DNA from: Caldilineaceae bacterium
GTDB taxonomy: Bacteria; Chloroflexota; Anaerolineae; Caldilineales; Caldilineaceae
Length of the DNA stretch: 64,000 nucleotides
Direction: 5' to 3'
Assembly: GCA_022821585.1 (NCBI GenBank)
Contig: JAJEDI010000041.1
Coordinates: forward strand, 124,001-188,000
Part shown: in pieces, positions 26,314 through 35,520 of the stretch
How positions within the stretch are numbered: position 1 is the first letter of the stretch
Layout: every line of letters begins with the position of its first letter
Notes under the pieces: generated by a model
The model's input: only the letters and a program-made list of their open reading frames with translations
Databases searched by the model: none
What the model was told of the DNA's origin: nothing
Made by a program: the position numbers and the translations under genes

Positions 26314-28186
26314 CTGGCCCTTGCAACCCCAGAACCCGGTAAGCAAATCTCAGATGAGTTTCCTGCAGGTGTTCGGCGATGGCGGCGCTGGAGAAGCCGT
26401 GTCCGCCGTCGAGCCAGACCAGCGTGAAGTCCTTCTTCAGGGCTTCCATTTTGCGGGCAAAGTGTTCCATTTGGCGCGGGGTGGCGCGGCTGTCTCGCCG
26501 CCCCTGAAAGATCAGTAATGGCGCCTGGATGGCAGGGGCATGCGTAAGAGGAGAACGTTCCCGGTACAGGTCAGGCTTTTCCGAAGGGGCACCGTCGAAT
26601 ATCATGTGGGCCCAGCCCTGCATGGCCGCTGAAGAGTCCTCGTAGTTCATCGTCCAATCTACGATCGCCACCGGGGCAACGCCGCCCGCCCACAGTTCCG
26701 GCTCCTGGGAGAGGGCCCACACGGTGAGAAAGCCGCCATAGGATCCCCCCTCCAGCAGGATGCGGTCCGGGTCGGCGATTCCTTCCTCGATCAGCCAGAG
26801 GCGCGCAGCCAGCATGTCTTCAAGCTCCCAGTGGCCGACATCGCCGTTTATCTTCTCTTGAAAGTCACGGCCGAATCCGGTCGAGCCGCGATAGTTTACA
26901 GAAAGGAAGGCAAAGCCGTGGTCCAGCCAGGCCTGGCTGGTGGCGTCGAAGGCGTTGGAGACGGCGCCGCTCGGGCCGCCGTGAACGTGAAGGACCGTGG
27001 GGACGGGCCCCCCGGCGGTTTCGTTTGGGGAGGGCAGGCCCAGCCACGCCTGAACTGAAACGCCGTCTGAACTAGGGAAGCTGACAGAACGCCAAGGGTG
27101 GCCAGGAGGGCAGTCGTGTTCGGGAAGAATCAGCCTGGGCGGGTCTGTTGCGGTGAGCGATTGCAGCTGAGAAGGATGTGCTGCATCGCTCCACTGCGCC
27201 CACACGGTGCCGTCCGGGCCGAAAAAGCTGGCCGCTGTTCCCGTATGATAGGGCCCGGAGCGGCCGCGAAAGGTACCCGGACTGTGTTGAAGTGGGAGCA
27301 GATCATCTTCGTTCAGATCGTAGATGAAGAGACCTTCGTGCTCACTTGTCTTTGTTTGGACCAGCAGGCTGGTGCCGTCAGGGGACCAGTCCAGCGGCAG
27401 GACCGGGCCTTCGGAAGAAGGCACCGGCAGGTCACGACGTTCGTTGGAACGCGGGTCCCAAAGTAGAGGCAGGAGCGCGCCGCTTGCGGTTGTCGACGCG
27501 AGGAGTCGATCATCGCCGCGGACTGGGGAGAACTGAACCGGTTCGACACTGTGTTCAAAGCCGTCCCAAAGTTCAGCGACCTGATTTCCTGCATTCGTGT
27601 CAAATACGAGCGTTGTGTAGCGGCGGCTGTGGGGCGCCCGGCGCGTCGACTTGACTGCCAGCAGGCTTCCGCTGCCCGACAGATGGCAGGCCCAAGTCTC
27701 TTCCTTTGCCGAGTATATCAGTTGCGGTGCAAGAGTTGCTCCATCCGATTCCAGTGCGATGCAATAGAACCAGTAGCGACCTTCGTAAACGGCGTCGAAT
27801 GCAAGGCAGGAGCCGTCGCGGCTGATATCGAAGCCGCGCAACGTATACGGTGGCAGTTCGGGTGTCAGGTCTTCAGCCGGTCCACCTGAGAATGGCACAC
27901 GTACAATATGGCCCAGTTCGCTGCCTTTTTCGTCTTTCAGGTAGTAAAGGTAATTGCCATCGGGTCCGAGCCAACCGTAGGAAGGTGTCTCACTTTCGGG
28001 TAGGAGGGGACGCAGATCACCTGATGTCGTGTCCCAGGAGGATACTTGTTTTGTTGGACCCTGCAAACTGGCAAAGACGATTCCACGCGACGGGTTCATT
28101 GGGGCAACATAGACGTATCCAAGACTGTTGGAACGAAATCGTTGGCGCCAGGGGGCGTTGTCGTCGAGTTGAGGTGGGGAGATCAT
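26303..28186 (-). CDS. S9 family serine peptidase (acylaminoacyl/dipeptidyl-peptidase type)
   Basis: 627 residues: an N-terminal beta-propeller (repeated blades such as SWDTTSGDLRPLLPESET) and a C-terminal alpha/beta hydrolase. The catalytic triad is visible as Ser in GGSYGGFLT (about residue 480), Asp in QGRRDSRATP (about 565) and His in DGGHGFS (about 597). No signal peptide, so it probably degrades oligopeptides in the cytoplasm. The frame is open further upstream, but that part is antisense to the divergent gene; the ATG at 28186 fits the family start better, and 28228 is an alternative. Confidence 0.85.
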   Translation of the reverse strand: MISPPQLDDNAPWRQRFRSNSLGYVYVAPMNPSRGIVFASLQGPTKQVSSWDTTSGDLRPLLPESETPSYGWLGPDGNYLYYLKDEKGSELGHIVRVPFSGGPAEDLTPELPPYTLRGFDISRDGSCLAFDAVYEGRYWFYCIALESDGATLAPQLIYSAKEETWACHLSGSGSLLAVKSTRRAPHSRRYTTLVFDTNAGNQVAELWDGFEHSVEPVQFSPVRGDDRLLASTTASGALLPLLWDPRSNERRDLPVPSSEGPVLPLDWSPDGTSLLVQTKTSEHEGLFIYDLNEDDLLPLQHSPGTFRGRSGPYHTGTAASFFGPDGTVWAQWSDAAHPSQLQSLTATDPPRLILPEHDCPPGHPWRSVSFPSSDGVSVQAWLGLPSPNETAGGPVPTVLHVHGGPSGAVSNAFDATSQAWLDHGFAFLSVNYRGSTGFGRDFQEKINGDVGHWELEDMLAARLWLIEEGIADPDRILLEGGSYGGFLTVWALSQEPELWAGGVAPVAIVDWTMNYEDSSAAMQGWAHMIFDGAPSEKPDLYRERSPLTHAPAIQAPLLIFQGRRDSRATPRQMEHFARKMEALKKDFTLVWLDGGHGFSSAAIAEHLQETHLRFAYRVLGLQGPDVD

Positions 28187-28403
28187 TGGCGTTCTCACTG
28201 GATGAAGAGGGTTGTCCTGACCGGTCATCCGGTCGGCGGCAGCAGTCGTCGACTCAGGTTTTTTTCCTAACTTTCGTCGGGTGTCCTGTCTGTGGCTTGC
28301 GGGGCAGATAGTGTGAAGAATTGTACATGGGCTTGGAAAGCCACGCAACGAAAGCTTGATACCAAGGCCCTTGCAGTTGATGGCTGGGGAAGCAGATGAC
28401 ATA

Positions 28404-30227
28404 ATGGGAAGAATGAATGCGGGCGTCACATCTAAGCATCTTACGAGCACATTGAGAGAACATGGCGAGCGGACGTATGTCCTGGCGATCACGCTTGTTG
28501 CCGCAGTCCTGCGCTTCTACCTGATTGAAGAAAAGAGCATCTGGTTGGATGAGTCCTTCAGCCTGTGGATAGCCCGCCACAGTCTGTGGGAGGGCTGGCG
28601 CTGGCTCATTGATGTGGACCAGCATCCGCCGCTCTATTACAGCCTGCTGCATATTTGGATTGGGCTATTCGGAACGCTGGAAGGCGCGGTTCGTACGTTT
28701 TCCGCGCTGGCATCTGTGCTGACTATTCCGGTCTTTTATGCGGGATGCCGACGACTGCTCGACCCTTCTGCGGCGGCCATCGCCGTATTCATCGTGGCGG
28801 TTTCACCATTCCACGTACAGTTTGCGCAGGAAGCGCGCATGTATGCGCTGCTAACGCTGGAAGTGGCTTTCGTGATCTACTTCCTGGCGCGGTTGATGAC
28901 AGCGCAAGTTGCGCAGGGCAGAGATTGGGTCGGACTTTCGGTATCTCAAGCACTTGTGATGCTGACCCACAATACGGCGGCCGTCTATTTGCCGGTCGCG
29001 CTGAACGCGGCGGCGGTGCTTATCTACTTGCTTTTTCCTACCGGAGTGGGAGGAGAAGCGAGGGCGCAGAAACCGGAGGAAGAAGTGTCGGGTGCCGACG
29101 CGGACAACATTTCGCAGGAAAAGGGACAGACTGCTGGGGAGGGCAGGCGGACGGGAGGACCAGCTCTTGCGGCTGAGGAGGTCAATTCAGAAGCGTTTTG
29201 GAAGGACTGGGTCAGATTTCAGGGTCTGGCCTTTCTTTTGTGGCTGCCCTGGGCCGTGCCATTCATCATTCAGGTACTCGACGTCGGATCAGGATTCTGG
29301 CTGCCTCCTCCCTGGCCGAACCTGGTGCTGGATACATTTCGAAACTTTCATTTCGCTTTTCTGCCCTCGCATCTGCCAGTGCGACCCGTCTTGATGTGGG
29401 GCTACTCATTTCTGGCTGTGTTGGGTTTGACAGGGTTGCTCTTCAGACTTGGCTGGCCCCCGCGGGCGTGGCGATGGCATCAGTCGCAGAGTCAGGTCGA
29501 CGGTCGAAGTATGAGGGAAAAAGTGACGCCAGCTCTGGACAGCGAAAGAGCCGGTATTCTTATCGTCTGTCTATTTCTCGTTCCCCACATCGTGGCGCTT
29601 GTTGTCAGTTTGCGCAGTCCTATCTATGCAGAACGGCCTCTGATTTGGACGACTCTGCCCTATTTTATGCTTGTTGCCGCCGGAATACGCATTATTGGGG
29701 GCCCTATCCGGCGTAGTCTATTGTCTCTTCGTCAAAGCGCCAGCATTGGTGGGCTGGTGTCCGGGCTCAGGCTAATCGCTCAGGTCTTGATGCTGGCTGC
29801 GATACTGGGGCTCAGCGGACTCTCCCTGAACGGCTACTACTTCTGGTTTCATAAAGAGGGATGGGACGAGGCAGCTGCTCACATTGCAAAACATGTGGGG
29901 CCCGGAGACATGATCTTTTTCAATGCTACCTGGGTACAGATTCCGTTTGAATACTACTTCGAACAGTTCGAACTCGACACGGTTTTGAAAGGACTGCCCG
30001 TGGACCTGTTTGACAGGGGCGAGCTTGAACCGGCGATGGAGGAGGCCGACATTCCTCGGATCCAGGAATTGCTCGGCGGACGAGACCGTGTCTGGCTTGT
30101 GTATTCGCACAACTGGTACTCGGACCCCTATGGCATCATTTTGAGTGAGCTCGACAAGCTGTTTGGTGAGTCGGAGCAAACCCAATTCAAGGGAATCCAG
30201 GTTTTTCGGTTTACTGGTAGGAATTAG
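28404..30227 (+). CDS. GT39-like membrane glycosyltransferase
   Basis: 607 residues with a dozen or so hydrophobic segments. The first outer loop carries WLDESFSLW with the catalytic-type Asp-Glu pair, and HPPLYYSLLH follows; these are signatures of GT-C enzymes of the PMT/ArnT (GT39) clan, which take sugars from polyprenyl phosphate on the outer face. A ~50-residue charged loop near 225-280 interrupts the helices. Starts at 28380, 28404 and 28413 are all possible; 28404 has GGGGAAG upstream. Acceptor unknown. Confidence 0.8.
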   Translation: MGRMNAGVTSKHLTSTLREHGERTYVLAITLVAAVLRFYLIEEKSIWLDESFSLWIARHSLWEGWRWLIDVDQHPPLYYSLLHIWIGLFGTLEGAVRTFSALASVLTIPVFYAGCRRLLDPSAAAIAVFIVAVSPFHVQFAQEARMYALLTLEVAFVIYFLARLMTAQVAQGRDWVGLSVSQALVMLTHNTAAVYLPVALNAAAVLIYLLFPTGVGGEARAQKPEEEVSGADADNISQEKGQTAGEGRRTGGPALAAEEVNSEAFWKDWVRFQGLAFLLWLPWAVPFIIQVLDVGSGFWLPPPWPNLVLDTFRNFHFAFLPSHLPVRPVLMWGYSFLAVLGLTGLLFRLGWPPRAWRWHQSQSQVDGRSMREKVTPALDSERAGILIVCLFLVPHIVALVVSLRSPIYAERPLIWTTLPYFMLVAAGIRIIGGPIRRSLLSLRQSASIGGLVSGLRLIAQVLMLAAILGLSGLSLNGYYFWFHKEGWDEAAAHIAKHVGPGDMIFFNATWVQIPFEYYFEQFELDTVLKGLPVDLFDRGELEPAMEEADIPRIQELLGGRDRVWLVYSHNWYSDPYGIILSELDKLFGESEQTQFKGIQVFRFTGRN

Positions 30228-30539
30228 GTTCCGGTGGTGATTCGGGGAAATCCGCTCAATGTTCGGAAGGAAAAGCGGGCCTGCCGGGGATCTTTCTCCG
30301 CTGCATGATGTACTCTATAGAAACAATCGATCGGCGAAGGGGAAGCGAAGAACAGGAAAGTCTTGGCGGACTCATTTGGCAAGACTGCGCGGCCTATTGC
30401 GGCAAATCACATTTTGCTACCGCAAATCTCAGATCTGACTAACGTCAACGAGGCTTTGCGAGAAATTCGGTAATTGAAGGGGCTTTCAGGAGGACTAATT
30501 CGGAGTCGAACTGAACATGCGAGCACTTTCTGACAGCGT
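30228..30539. other. Convergent intergenic region
   Basis: About 310 bases between two convergent glycosyltransferase genes. No gene is supported. An imperfect hairpin (TTGCGG at 30397 with CCGCAA at 30420-30425, with an internal CAAAT/ATTTG pairing) might act as a bidirectional stop, but it has no T run. Confidence 0.4.
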
Positions 30540-32051
30540 CTAAGAGAACTGCATTCGTTGGAATGGCTGCTTCTTGAGTCCCCAGAAGAGAGCAATCCCC
30601 AGAAGGAACAGAGTAGGGAGCCACTCCACTTGCCGCACCCAATCCAGGTCTTGCAGGTTTTTGGGGTCGATGTATGTCAGATAGGAAAGTGTTACGATTC
30701 CGCTGAGCCAGAGCCAGGGCAGGGCCCACAGCCAGAGTATCTTAGGCTCGCCCTCGCCAGGCGCCAGAAAGGGAAGGAAGGGCATTAGGGCCAGGATATA
30801 CCACGGATGAATGGTCGTTGCCAGGAGCAAGTATCCGCCCAGCGGAACGGCCATCCAGCGCAGTACGGCTCTCAAATCAGAGTTGAAATTGCGAAACTGC
30901 CTCCACACGAACAACAGGAGCAAGAACATCAGGAAATACGTGATTTCCTGGGCTTCAGACATGGGGTCGGCGATGCCCATGCTTTCGAGCCAGTCTTCAA
31001 GCCAGCGAAATAGCCCGCTATTGAAGTTCCACTGCTCATTGTAGATGCGCAACGCGCCAAAGAGTCCCCGCCCGTCGAGGTCACCGCTCAAGCCCCAACC
31101 GGCTCTGAGCGCAGGCGACACCAGCATCCCGACGGTCAAGTAGCCATAGAGGAGACGGCTACCCCAGTTCCACCGCCACCAGAATATCGGTGTCAGAAAC
31201 ACCGGGATCAGTTTGGTCAAGGTGGCCAGAGCCAGCAACGCCGGTGCCAGGAGAGAAAAGGATGGTCTCCAGGAACCGGCATCCTTTCCCGCGGCCTGTC
31301 GACCGCTTCCACCTGCTTTGGCCGTCAGGACCATCGTGTAGACCGCTAACATGACCAGAAATACCATCAGCGCATCGACGTGCGCGCCTTGGGCGGTCTC
31401 CACAATGACAAGCGGGTTCCACAGGTAGAACAGCAGACGATGGGATGGTAGACCGACGGTCGCCAGCAATCTGGTGAGAATGAAAGCAGTGCCCAGATCG
31501 AAGAGAACGGCTGCGACTTGAAAGGAATCGGGGTCCAGAGGGTAGAAGAATGCGATGGCTGTAAAGAACCATTGGGCCGCGGGCATGTAGGGGCTGGCCA
31601 TCCAGGCGTGATTGGCCTGGGAGCGAAAGGGGACGTCCAGCCAGTCCAGCTGAGAGGCGTCGATGGGATAGGCATAGGGACTGACACCGTTTACAGAAAT
31701 GTGCCCATCCCACATATAGCGGAAGACATCGGAAGACAGAGTGGGGAATGTCTGGAGAAGGAGCCACCTGAAGAGGCATCCTCCGCACCAGATCCAGGCC
31801 AGCAGATAGAACTGCCTGACACCGGTGGGTAACCCTGCACGGTCCTGTCCGATATGGAGCCACCATCTCTCCAGCCAGAAGACGGCAACGGCATAGGTGG
31901 CGAAGGCCATGCCAAACCAAACGAGGAATTCGGCAACTTCAGTCGTTCCCAGGTTCCCGTGGCGAACCTGCATGGAGACCATGCCGCCGTAGGCAAACGC
32001 AGAAACGACAAGGAGCGAGAGAGGGAGAAACCAGGTCCTCAAGCTCGTCAT
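30540..32051 (-). CDS. GT87-like polytopic mannosyltransferase
   Basis: 503 residues, polytopic (about 12 segments). Landmarks are SSDVFRYMWDGH early in the protein (Asp-containing loop after TM3), the AQGAHVDALMVF segment, and IHPWYILAL near the end, which resemble GT-C enzymes that use polyprenyl-phosphate-mannose, such as the GT87 and MptA/B families. TTG at 32060 would overlap the upstream stop; ATG 32051 is 5 bases after it. It is co-directional with the exported ADP-ribosylglycohydrolase gene. Confidence 0.75.
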   Translation of the reverse strand: MTSLRTWFLPLSLLVVSAFAYGGMVSMQVRHGNLGTTEVAEFLVWFGMAFATYAVAVFWLERWWLHIGQDRAGLPTGVRQFYLLAWIWCGGCLFRWLLLQTFPTLSSDVFRYMWDGHISVNGVSPYAYPIDASQLDWLDVPFRSQANHAWMASPYMPAAQWFFTAIAFFYPLDPDSFQVAAVLFDLGTAFILTRLLATVGLPSHRLLFYLWNPLVIVETAQGAHVDALMVFLVMLAVYTMVLTAKAGGSGRQAAGKDAGSWRPSFSLLAPALLALATLTKLIPVFLTPIFWWRWNWGSRLLYGYLTVGMLVSPALRAGWGLSGDLDGRGLFGALRIYNEQWNFNSGLFRWLEDWLESMGIADPMSEAQEITYFLMFLLLLFVWRQFRNFNSDLRAVLRWMAVPLGGYLLLATTIHPWYILALMPFLPFLAPGEGEPKILWLWALPWLWLSGIVTLSYLTYIDPKNLQDLDWVRQVEWLPTLFLLGIALFWGLKKQPFQRMQFS

Positions 32052-32056
32052 TCTGG

Positions 32057-33208
32057 TCAATGCCCCTGGGGCGGCGGCGTTCCAGCCGGAATCCGGTAAT
32101 GGCCTCTTTCTACGGCCCCACCTGAACCGGATATCATCTGCTCTGCCAAGCTCTGCGTTCTGACAGCGAATTCGGTTACCGTGTCATACCGCGGCAGATC
32201 TCCGGTAATGTCTTCATTGAAATAGATGTCCGTACTGTTGGCGATCTCATCCGGCAGCGCGCGGTATCCGTGTATCAGCCCGAGTAGTCCGGCGGCGGTG
32301 GCCATGGTGTTGTCGGCATCCCAGCCGGCCAGCGCGGCGATTTCGATGGTGCGGAGAATGTCGCTTTCCCCATAGAGCAGGGCCATTATGGTGACAGCAA
32401 AGTTGACTCGCGATGCCCACCACATCGGGTCGGTGTCGTATTCGACCCGGATGAGCTGCCTCGTCGCGCGCCAGTCCTGGGGGTTCTCCTGATGCCATAG
32501 CAGGACATTGTCGACGATGGAGGCGACAATCGTTTCGTCCCCTGTCCGCTGGCGGGTGGCGGCGATCAAGGTTGGCACGTCGTCTTCGAAGAAGGCAAGA
32601 CTGTAGAGTGTAGCAAAGAAGACGCTGGCCTCCACCGCGGGTCCGCTATTGGTGACGCGGGCGAACCGATCGGCGTAGGTTGCCGCCAATCCGGGCATTC
32701 CCGGCGTCAACATGCCGAAGAGTTCTGTCTGCAGCTGGGCGTCGATGGACCAGGCTCCATCGGGGTTGTTCTCGGCGTTTCCCGTCTCGGGAGGAAGAAA
32801 TCCTTCGTCCATCAAGTCGCGGGCGCGGCGCGTCGAAACCCAGATGTCGTGATTCAGGTGGTCGACCCATTCCACCCGAATCTCTTCGGCAGTAGGATCG
32901 AGTCCGTGCGTTTCCAGTATATGGAGGTCGACCCACTCGACGTGGGTATCGTCGTCGGTCGACCACTCTTCAAACTGGGGAATCGAAAACGACCCTGGAA
33001 GCCCCGGTTCTTCGATGTAGACGCCTTGCAGAGCAAGGCCAGCGTGGTTGGCGAGCATGGTCGCCTTCCATGAGCCGTATACCTTGTCGAAGTAGGTGTC
33101 TGCGGTCAGAGTCCGGAAACGGGGAGGGGGTTCTGGGCGGGTGAGACCCACGGCCAGGACAACGACAAACCAGATAGCCGCAGTCAGTATGACTTTGCGT
33201 TGGTCCAA
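32057..33208 (-). CDS. Membrane-anchored or exported ADP-ribosylglycohydrolase family protein
   Basis: 383 residues. Residues 7-23 are a hydrophobic signal or anchor after a short basic start. The globular part has the two metal-binding motifs of the ADP-ribosyl-hydrolase (DraG/ARH) fold: STDDDTHVEWV at 83-93 and AGWDADNTMATAAG near 300. The family removes ADP-ribose from proteins (DraG from nitrogenase reductase Arg), but many members are uncharacterised. Location outside the cytoplasm is unusual. The start is TTG with AAAGG upstream. Its stop is 5 bases before the glycosyltransferase ATG. Confidence 0.75.
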   Translation of the reverse strand: MDQRKVILTAAIWFVVVLAVGLTRPEPPPRFRTLTADTYFDKVYGSWKATMLANHAGLALQGVYIEEPGLPGSFSIPQFEEWSTDDDTHVEWVDLHILETHGLDPTAEEIRVEWVDHLNHDIWVSTRRARDLMDEGFLPPETGNAENNPDGAWSIDAQLQTELFGMLTPGMPGLAATYADRFARVTNSGPAVEASVFFATLYSLAFFEDDVPTLIAATRQRTGDETIVASIVDNVLLWHQENPQDWRATRQLIRVEYDTDPMWWASRVNFAVTIMALLYGESDILRTIEIAALAGWDADNTMATAAGLLGLIHGYRALPDEIANSTDIYFNEDITGDLPRYDTVTEFAVRTQSLAEQMISGSGGAVERGHYRIPAGTPPPQGH

Positions 33209-33345
33209 CGTAAGAGCCTTTGAAGTAGGGATGGTCGGAAACAGTTGCTCAGGCAGTATACCTGAACGGAAGGGGGGAGGAAACTCTGCCGGGGTACCTG
33301 CCGATGTATAGCGCCTTTGCTGGCGGGCTTGGGGGAGGAAGCGGG

Positions 33346-34671
33346 CTACTCTCTACGGAGAGCTTCGATGGGGTCAAGCTGGGCCGCCCGGGTTGCGGGG
33401 TAGTAGCCGAAGAATATACCGACAGCGGCAGACGCACAGAACGCCAGAGGCAGGGACAACGGCACGAGCTCGGTGCGCATTCCCCCCAACTCTCCGAAGA
33501 CGAATGAGCCGGCCACTCCGACGAGAAGGCCTGCCAGCCCGCCAACAAGGCTGAGCATCACGGCCTCGAGCAGGAATTGCCTTTGAACGTCTCTGGGGCG
33601 GGCGCCAAGTGCCTGACGCAGTCCGATCTCGCGCGTCCGTTCGGTGACGCTTACAAGCATGATATTCATGATGCCGATGCCGCCAACGACAAGCGATACG
33701 GCGGCGACCCAAGCAAGAAGACTGCGAAAGGCTGCCGTGGTGGAGGCACGGGCGTCAACGATATCCTGCTGCGTTCGCACGCCGAAATTCGGTTCATCAG
33801 GATCGATTTGCCTGCGTCCGGCCAGCAGCGCGGTTATCTGTTCCATCACGTTGTCCATCACATCGCCATTTTTGGCTTTGACCAGGATCATACGCACCCT
33901 ATTGCCGCCAAAGCCGGAACCCCCAAATTTCTTGAAGACTACCGAAGCGGGAATGTAGATGCGGCCGTCGTTATCCGTGGCGCCTACGACACCCTGTTCG
34001 GCCATGACGCCGATTATCGTAAAGCGTGAGGAGCCTATGCGCACCTGCTGCCCAATCGGGTCGGCAGTTTCGAACAAGTCCTCGGCGATTCCGGCACCGA
34101 CAATTGCAACTCGTTGAATCGCCTCGTTCTCGGCATGTGTAAAAAAGCGGCCCTGCCCTATATCATAGTCTCTTACCTCCAGGAAGTCGGCTGTTACGCC
34201 AACGATGGAGACACTGTTGAGCGTGGTACTCCCGCCCTTGACGGTTTGCGTTGTGCCTTGTTCCAGTGATACGCCGCTGATGTTTGTGAGGTTTTCGGAG
34301 AGGAAGAGGACCTCGTCATAGGTAAACGTGGTGATGCCGCCGGGGCCACCACCTGCGAATCCTCTTCCTGCGCCGCGCACGCCGCCAAAACTGCGAAATG
34401 GGGTTACCATGATCAGGTTTGCGCCCAGCCCGCTGATCTGATCCTCGATCTCGGCCTCGGCTCCTGCGCTAACTGCCAGCATGATGATAACAGCCGCGAC
34501 CCCGATGATGATGCCCAAAGTAGTAAGAAATGAACGCAGTTTGTTGAGCATGACCCCTTCCCAGGCGACATTGAAGGAATTGGGCAGGGTCATCCCGTGC
34601 TGATCCTTGAAGGACCCGCTATCCAGAGTCTGTTCTCCAACCGGCGTAGGTCTGAAAGTTTCCTGAAGCAT
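33346..34671 (-). CDS. MacB-type ABC transporter permease
   Basis: 441 residues. An N-terminal cytoplasmic stretch is followed by TM1 (about 48-70), a ~230-residue periplasmic MacB_PCD domain containing a Gly-rich loop, and the FtsX domain with three helices (from about 312). IMNIMLVSVTERTREIGLRQALGARPRDV is present in the form typical of this family. Unlike E. coli MacB the ATPase is a separate gene (34754-35470). With the adaptor it forms a mechanotransmission exporter of peptides, macrolides or lipoproteins; a Gram-negative style outer-membrane partner is not seen. Confidence 0.88.
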   Translation of the reverse strand: MLQETFRPTPVGEQTLDSGSFKDQHGMTLPNSFNVAWEGVMLNKLRSFLTTLGIIIGVAAVIIMLAVSAGAEAEIEDQISGLGANLIMVTPFRSFGGVRGAGRGFAGGGPGGITTFTYDEVLFLSENLTNISGVSLEQGTTQTVKGGSTTLNSVSIVGVTADFLEVRDYDIGQGRFFTHAENEAIQRVAIVGAGIAEDLFETADPIGQQVRIGSSRFTIIGVMAEQGVVGATDNDGRIYIPASVVFKKFGGSGFGGNRVRMILVKAKNGDVMDNVMEQITALLAGRRQIDPDEPNFGVRTQQDIVDARASTTAAFRSLLAWVAAVSLVVGGIGIMNIMLVSVTERTREIGLRQALGARPRDVQRQFLLEAVMLSLVGGLAGLLVGVAGSFVFGELGGMRTELVPLSLPLAFCASAAVGIFFGYYPATRAAQLDPIEALRRE

Positions 34672-34753
34672 TGAGAGGTGGTTTCCCCCGTTCAGCAGGT
34701 GACGTGCGACACAAAGGCGATCAGATTAACCCTTTTTACGTTTTCGGTGGCTT

Positions 34754-35470
34754 TCAGGCCATGGCCAGACGATCTATCTCTGACGGAGGAGCGACGACTC
34801 TCCCGTCCAAAACGTTTAAGATCCGCTCAGCCTCACGCGCCCTTTCCGATTCATGCGTAACCATCACGATCGTGGCGCCCTGACCATGTAAGCGATGAAA
34901 TATGCCCATGATCTCCGTGCTGGAGCGGGAGTCCAGGTTTCCCGTTGGTTCGTCAGCCAGAATGAGAGATGGGTCGTTTATCAATGCGCGGGCTATGGCC
35001 ACTCGCTGCTGCTGGCCACCTGACAGTTCTGCTGGCAGATGGTGCAAGCGATCCCCCAGGCCGACAAGGTCCAGTAAAGAAGAGGCACGTTCGCCGCGCT
35101 GACCCTCGCTCCAAGTCTGGAAGCCGTTGTACATCATTGGCAGCATTACATTCTTGAGGGCAGTGAGGCGGGGCAACAGATTGTAAGATTGAAAGACGAA
35201 TCCGATTTTGCGATTGCGTACGGACGCCAGCTGGTCGCGATTGAGACTGCTGACGTCCTCTCCATCGAGAATGTAGAGGCCGCTGGTTGCCCGGTCCAGG
35301 CAGCCAATGATGTTCATCAGGGTAGACTTCCCGGATCCTGAAGGCCCCATGATGGCTACGAATTCGCGCTCTTCTACCTGCAGGTTCAGCTCGTTCAGCG
35401 CATGGACGGCAATGTCGCCTGTGCCATACGTCTTGGTCATCTTGATAATGTCAATGACAAGGTCGCTCAT
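34754..35470 (-). CDS. MacB/LolD-type ABC transporter ATPase
   Basis: 238 residues. Walker [11 protein letters not shown]-loop [11 protein letters not shown], signature [14 protein letters not shown], Walker [13 protein letters not shown] and switch His in VTHE are intact; the [10 protein letters not shown] form is typical of the MacB/LolD/FtsE class. It is 82 bases from the permease gene and 50 from the adaptor gene, in one operon. Confidence 0.92.
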   Translation of the reverse strand: MSDLVIDIIKMTKTYGTGDIAVHALNELNLQVEEREFVAIMGPSGSGKSTLMNIIGCLDRATSGLYILDGEDVSSLNRDQLASVRNRKIGFVFQSYNLLPRLTALKNVMLPMMYNGFQTWSEGQRGERASSLLDLVGLGDRLHHLPAELSGGQQQRVAIARALINDPSLILADEPTGNLDSRSSTEIMGIFHRLHGQGATIVMVTHESERAREAERILNVLDGRVVAPPSEIDRLAMA

Positions 35471-35520
35471 GACGTCACCGCTTCAATCAGGTAGCCAGTC
35501 CCTGCGCCCAGCCGCAGTCC

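Noticed and set aside
28187..28492. N-terminal extension of the S9 peptidase frame
   Set aside because: It would overlap the divergent GT39-like gene and has no propeller-like sequence; a start near 28186 fits better.
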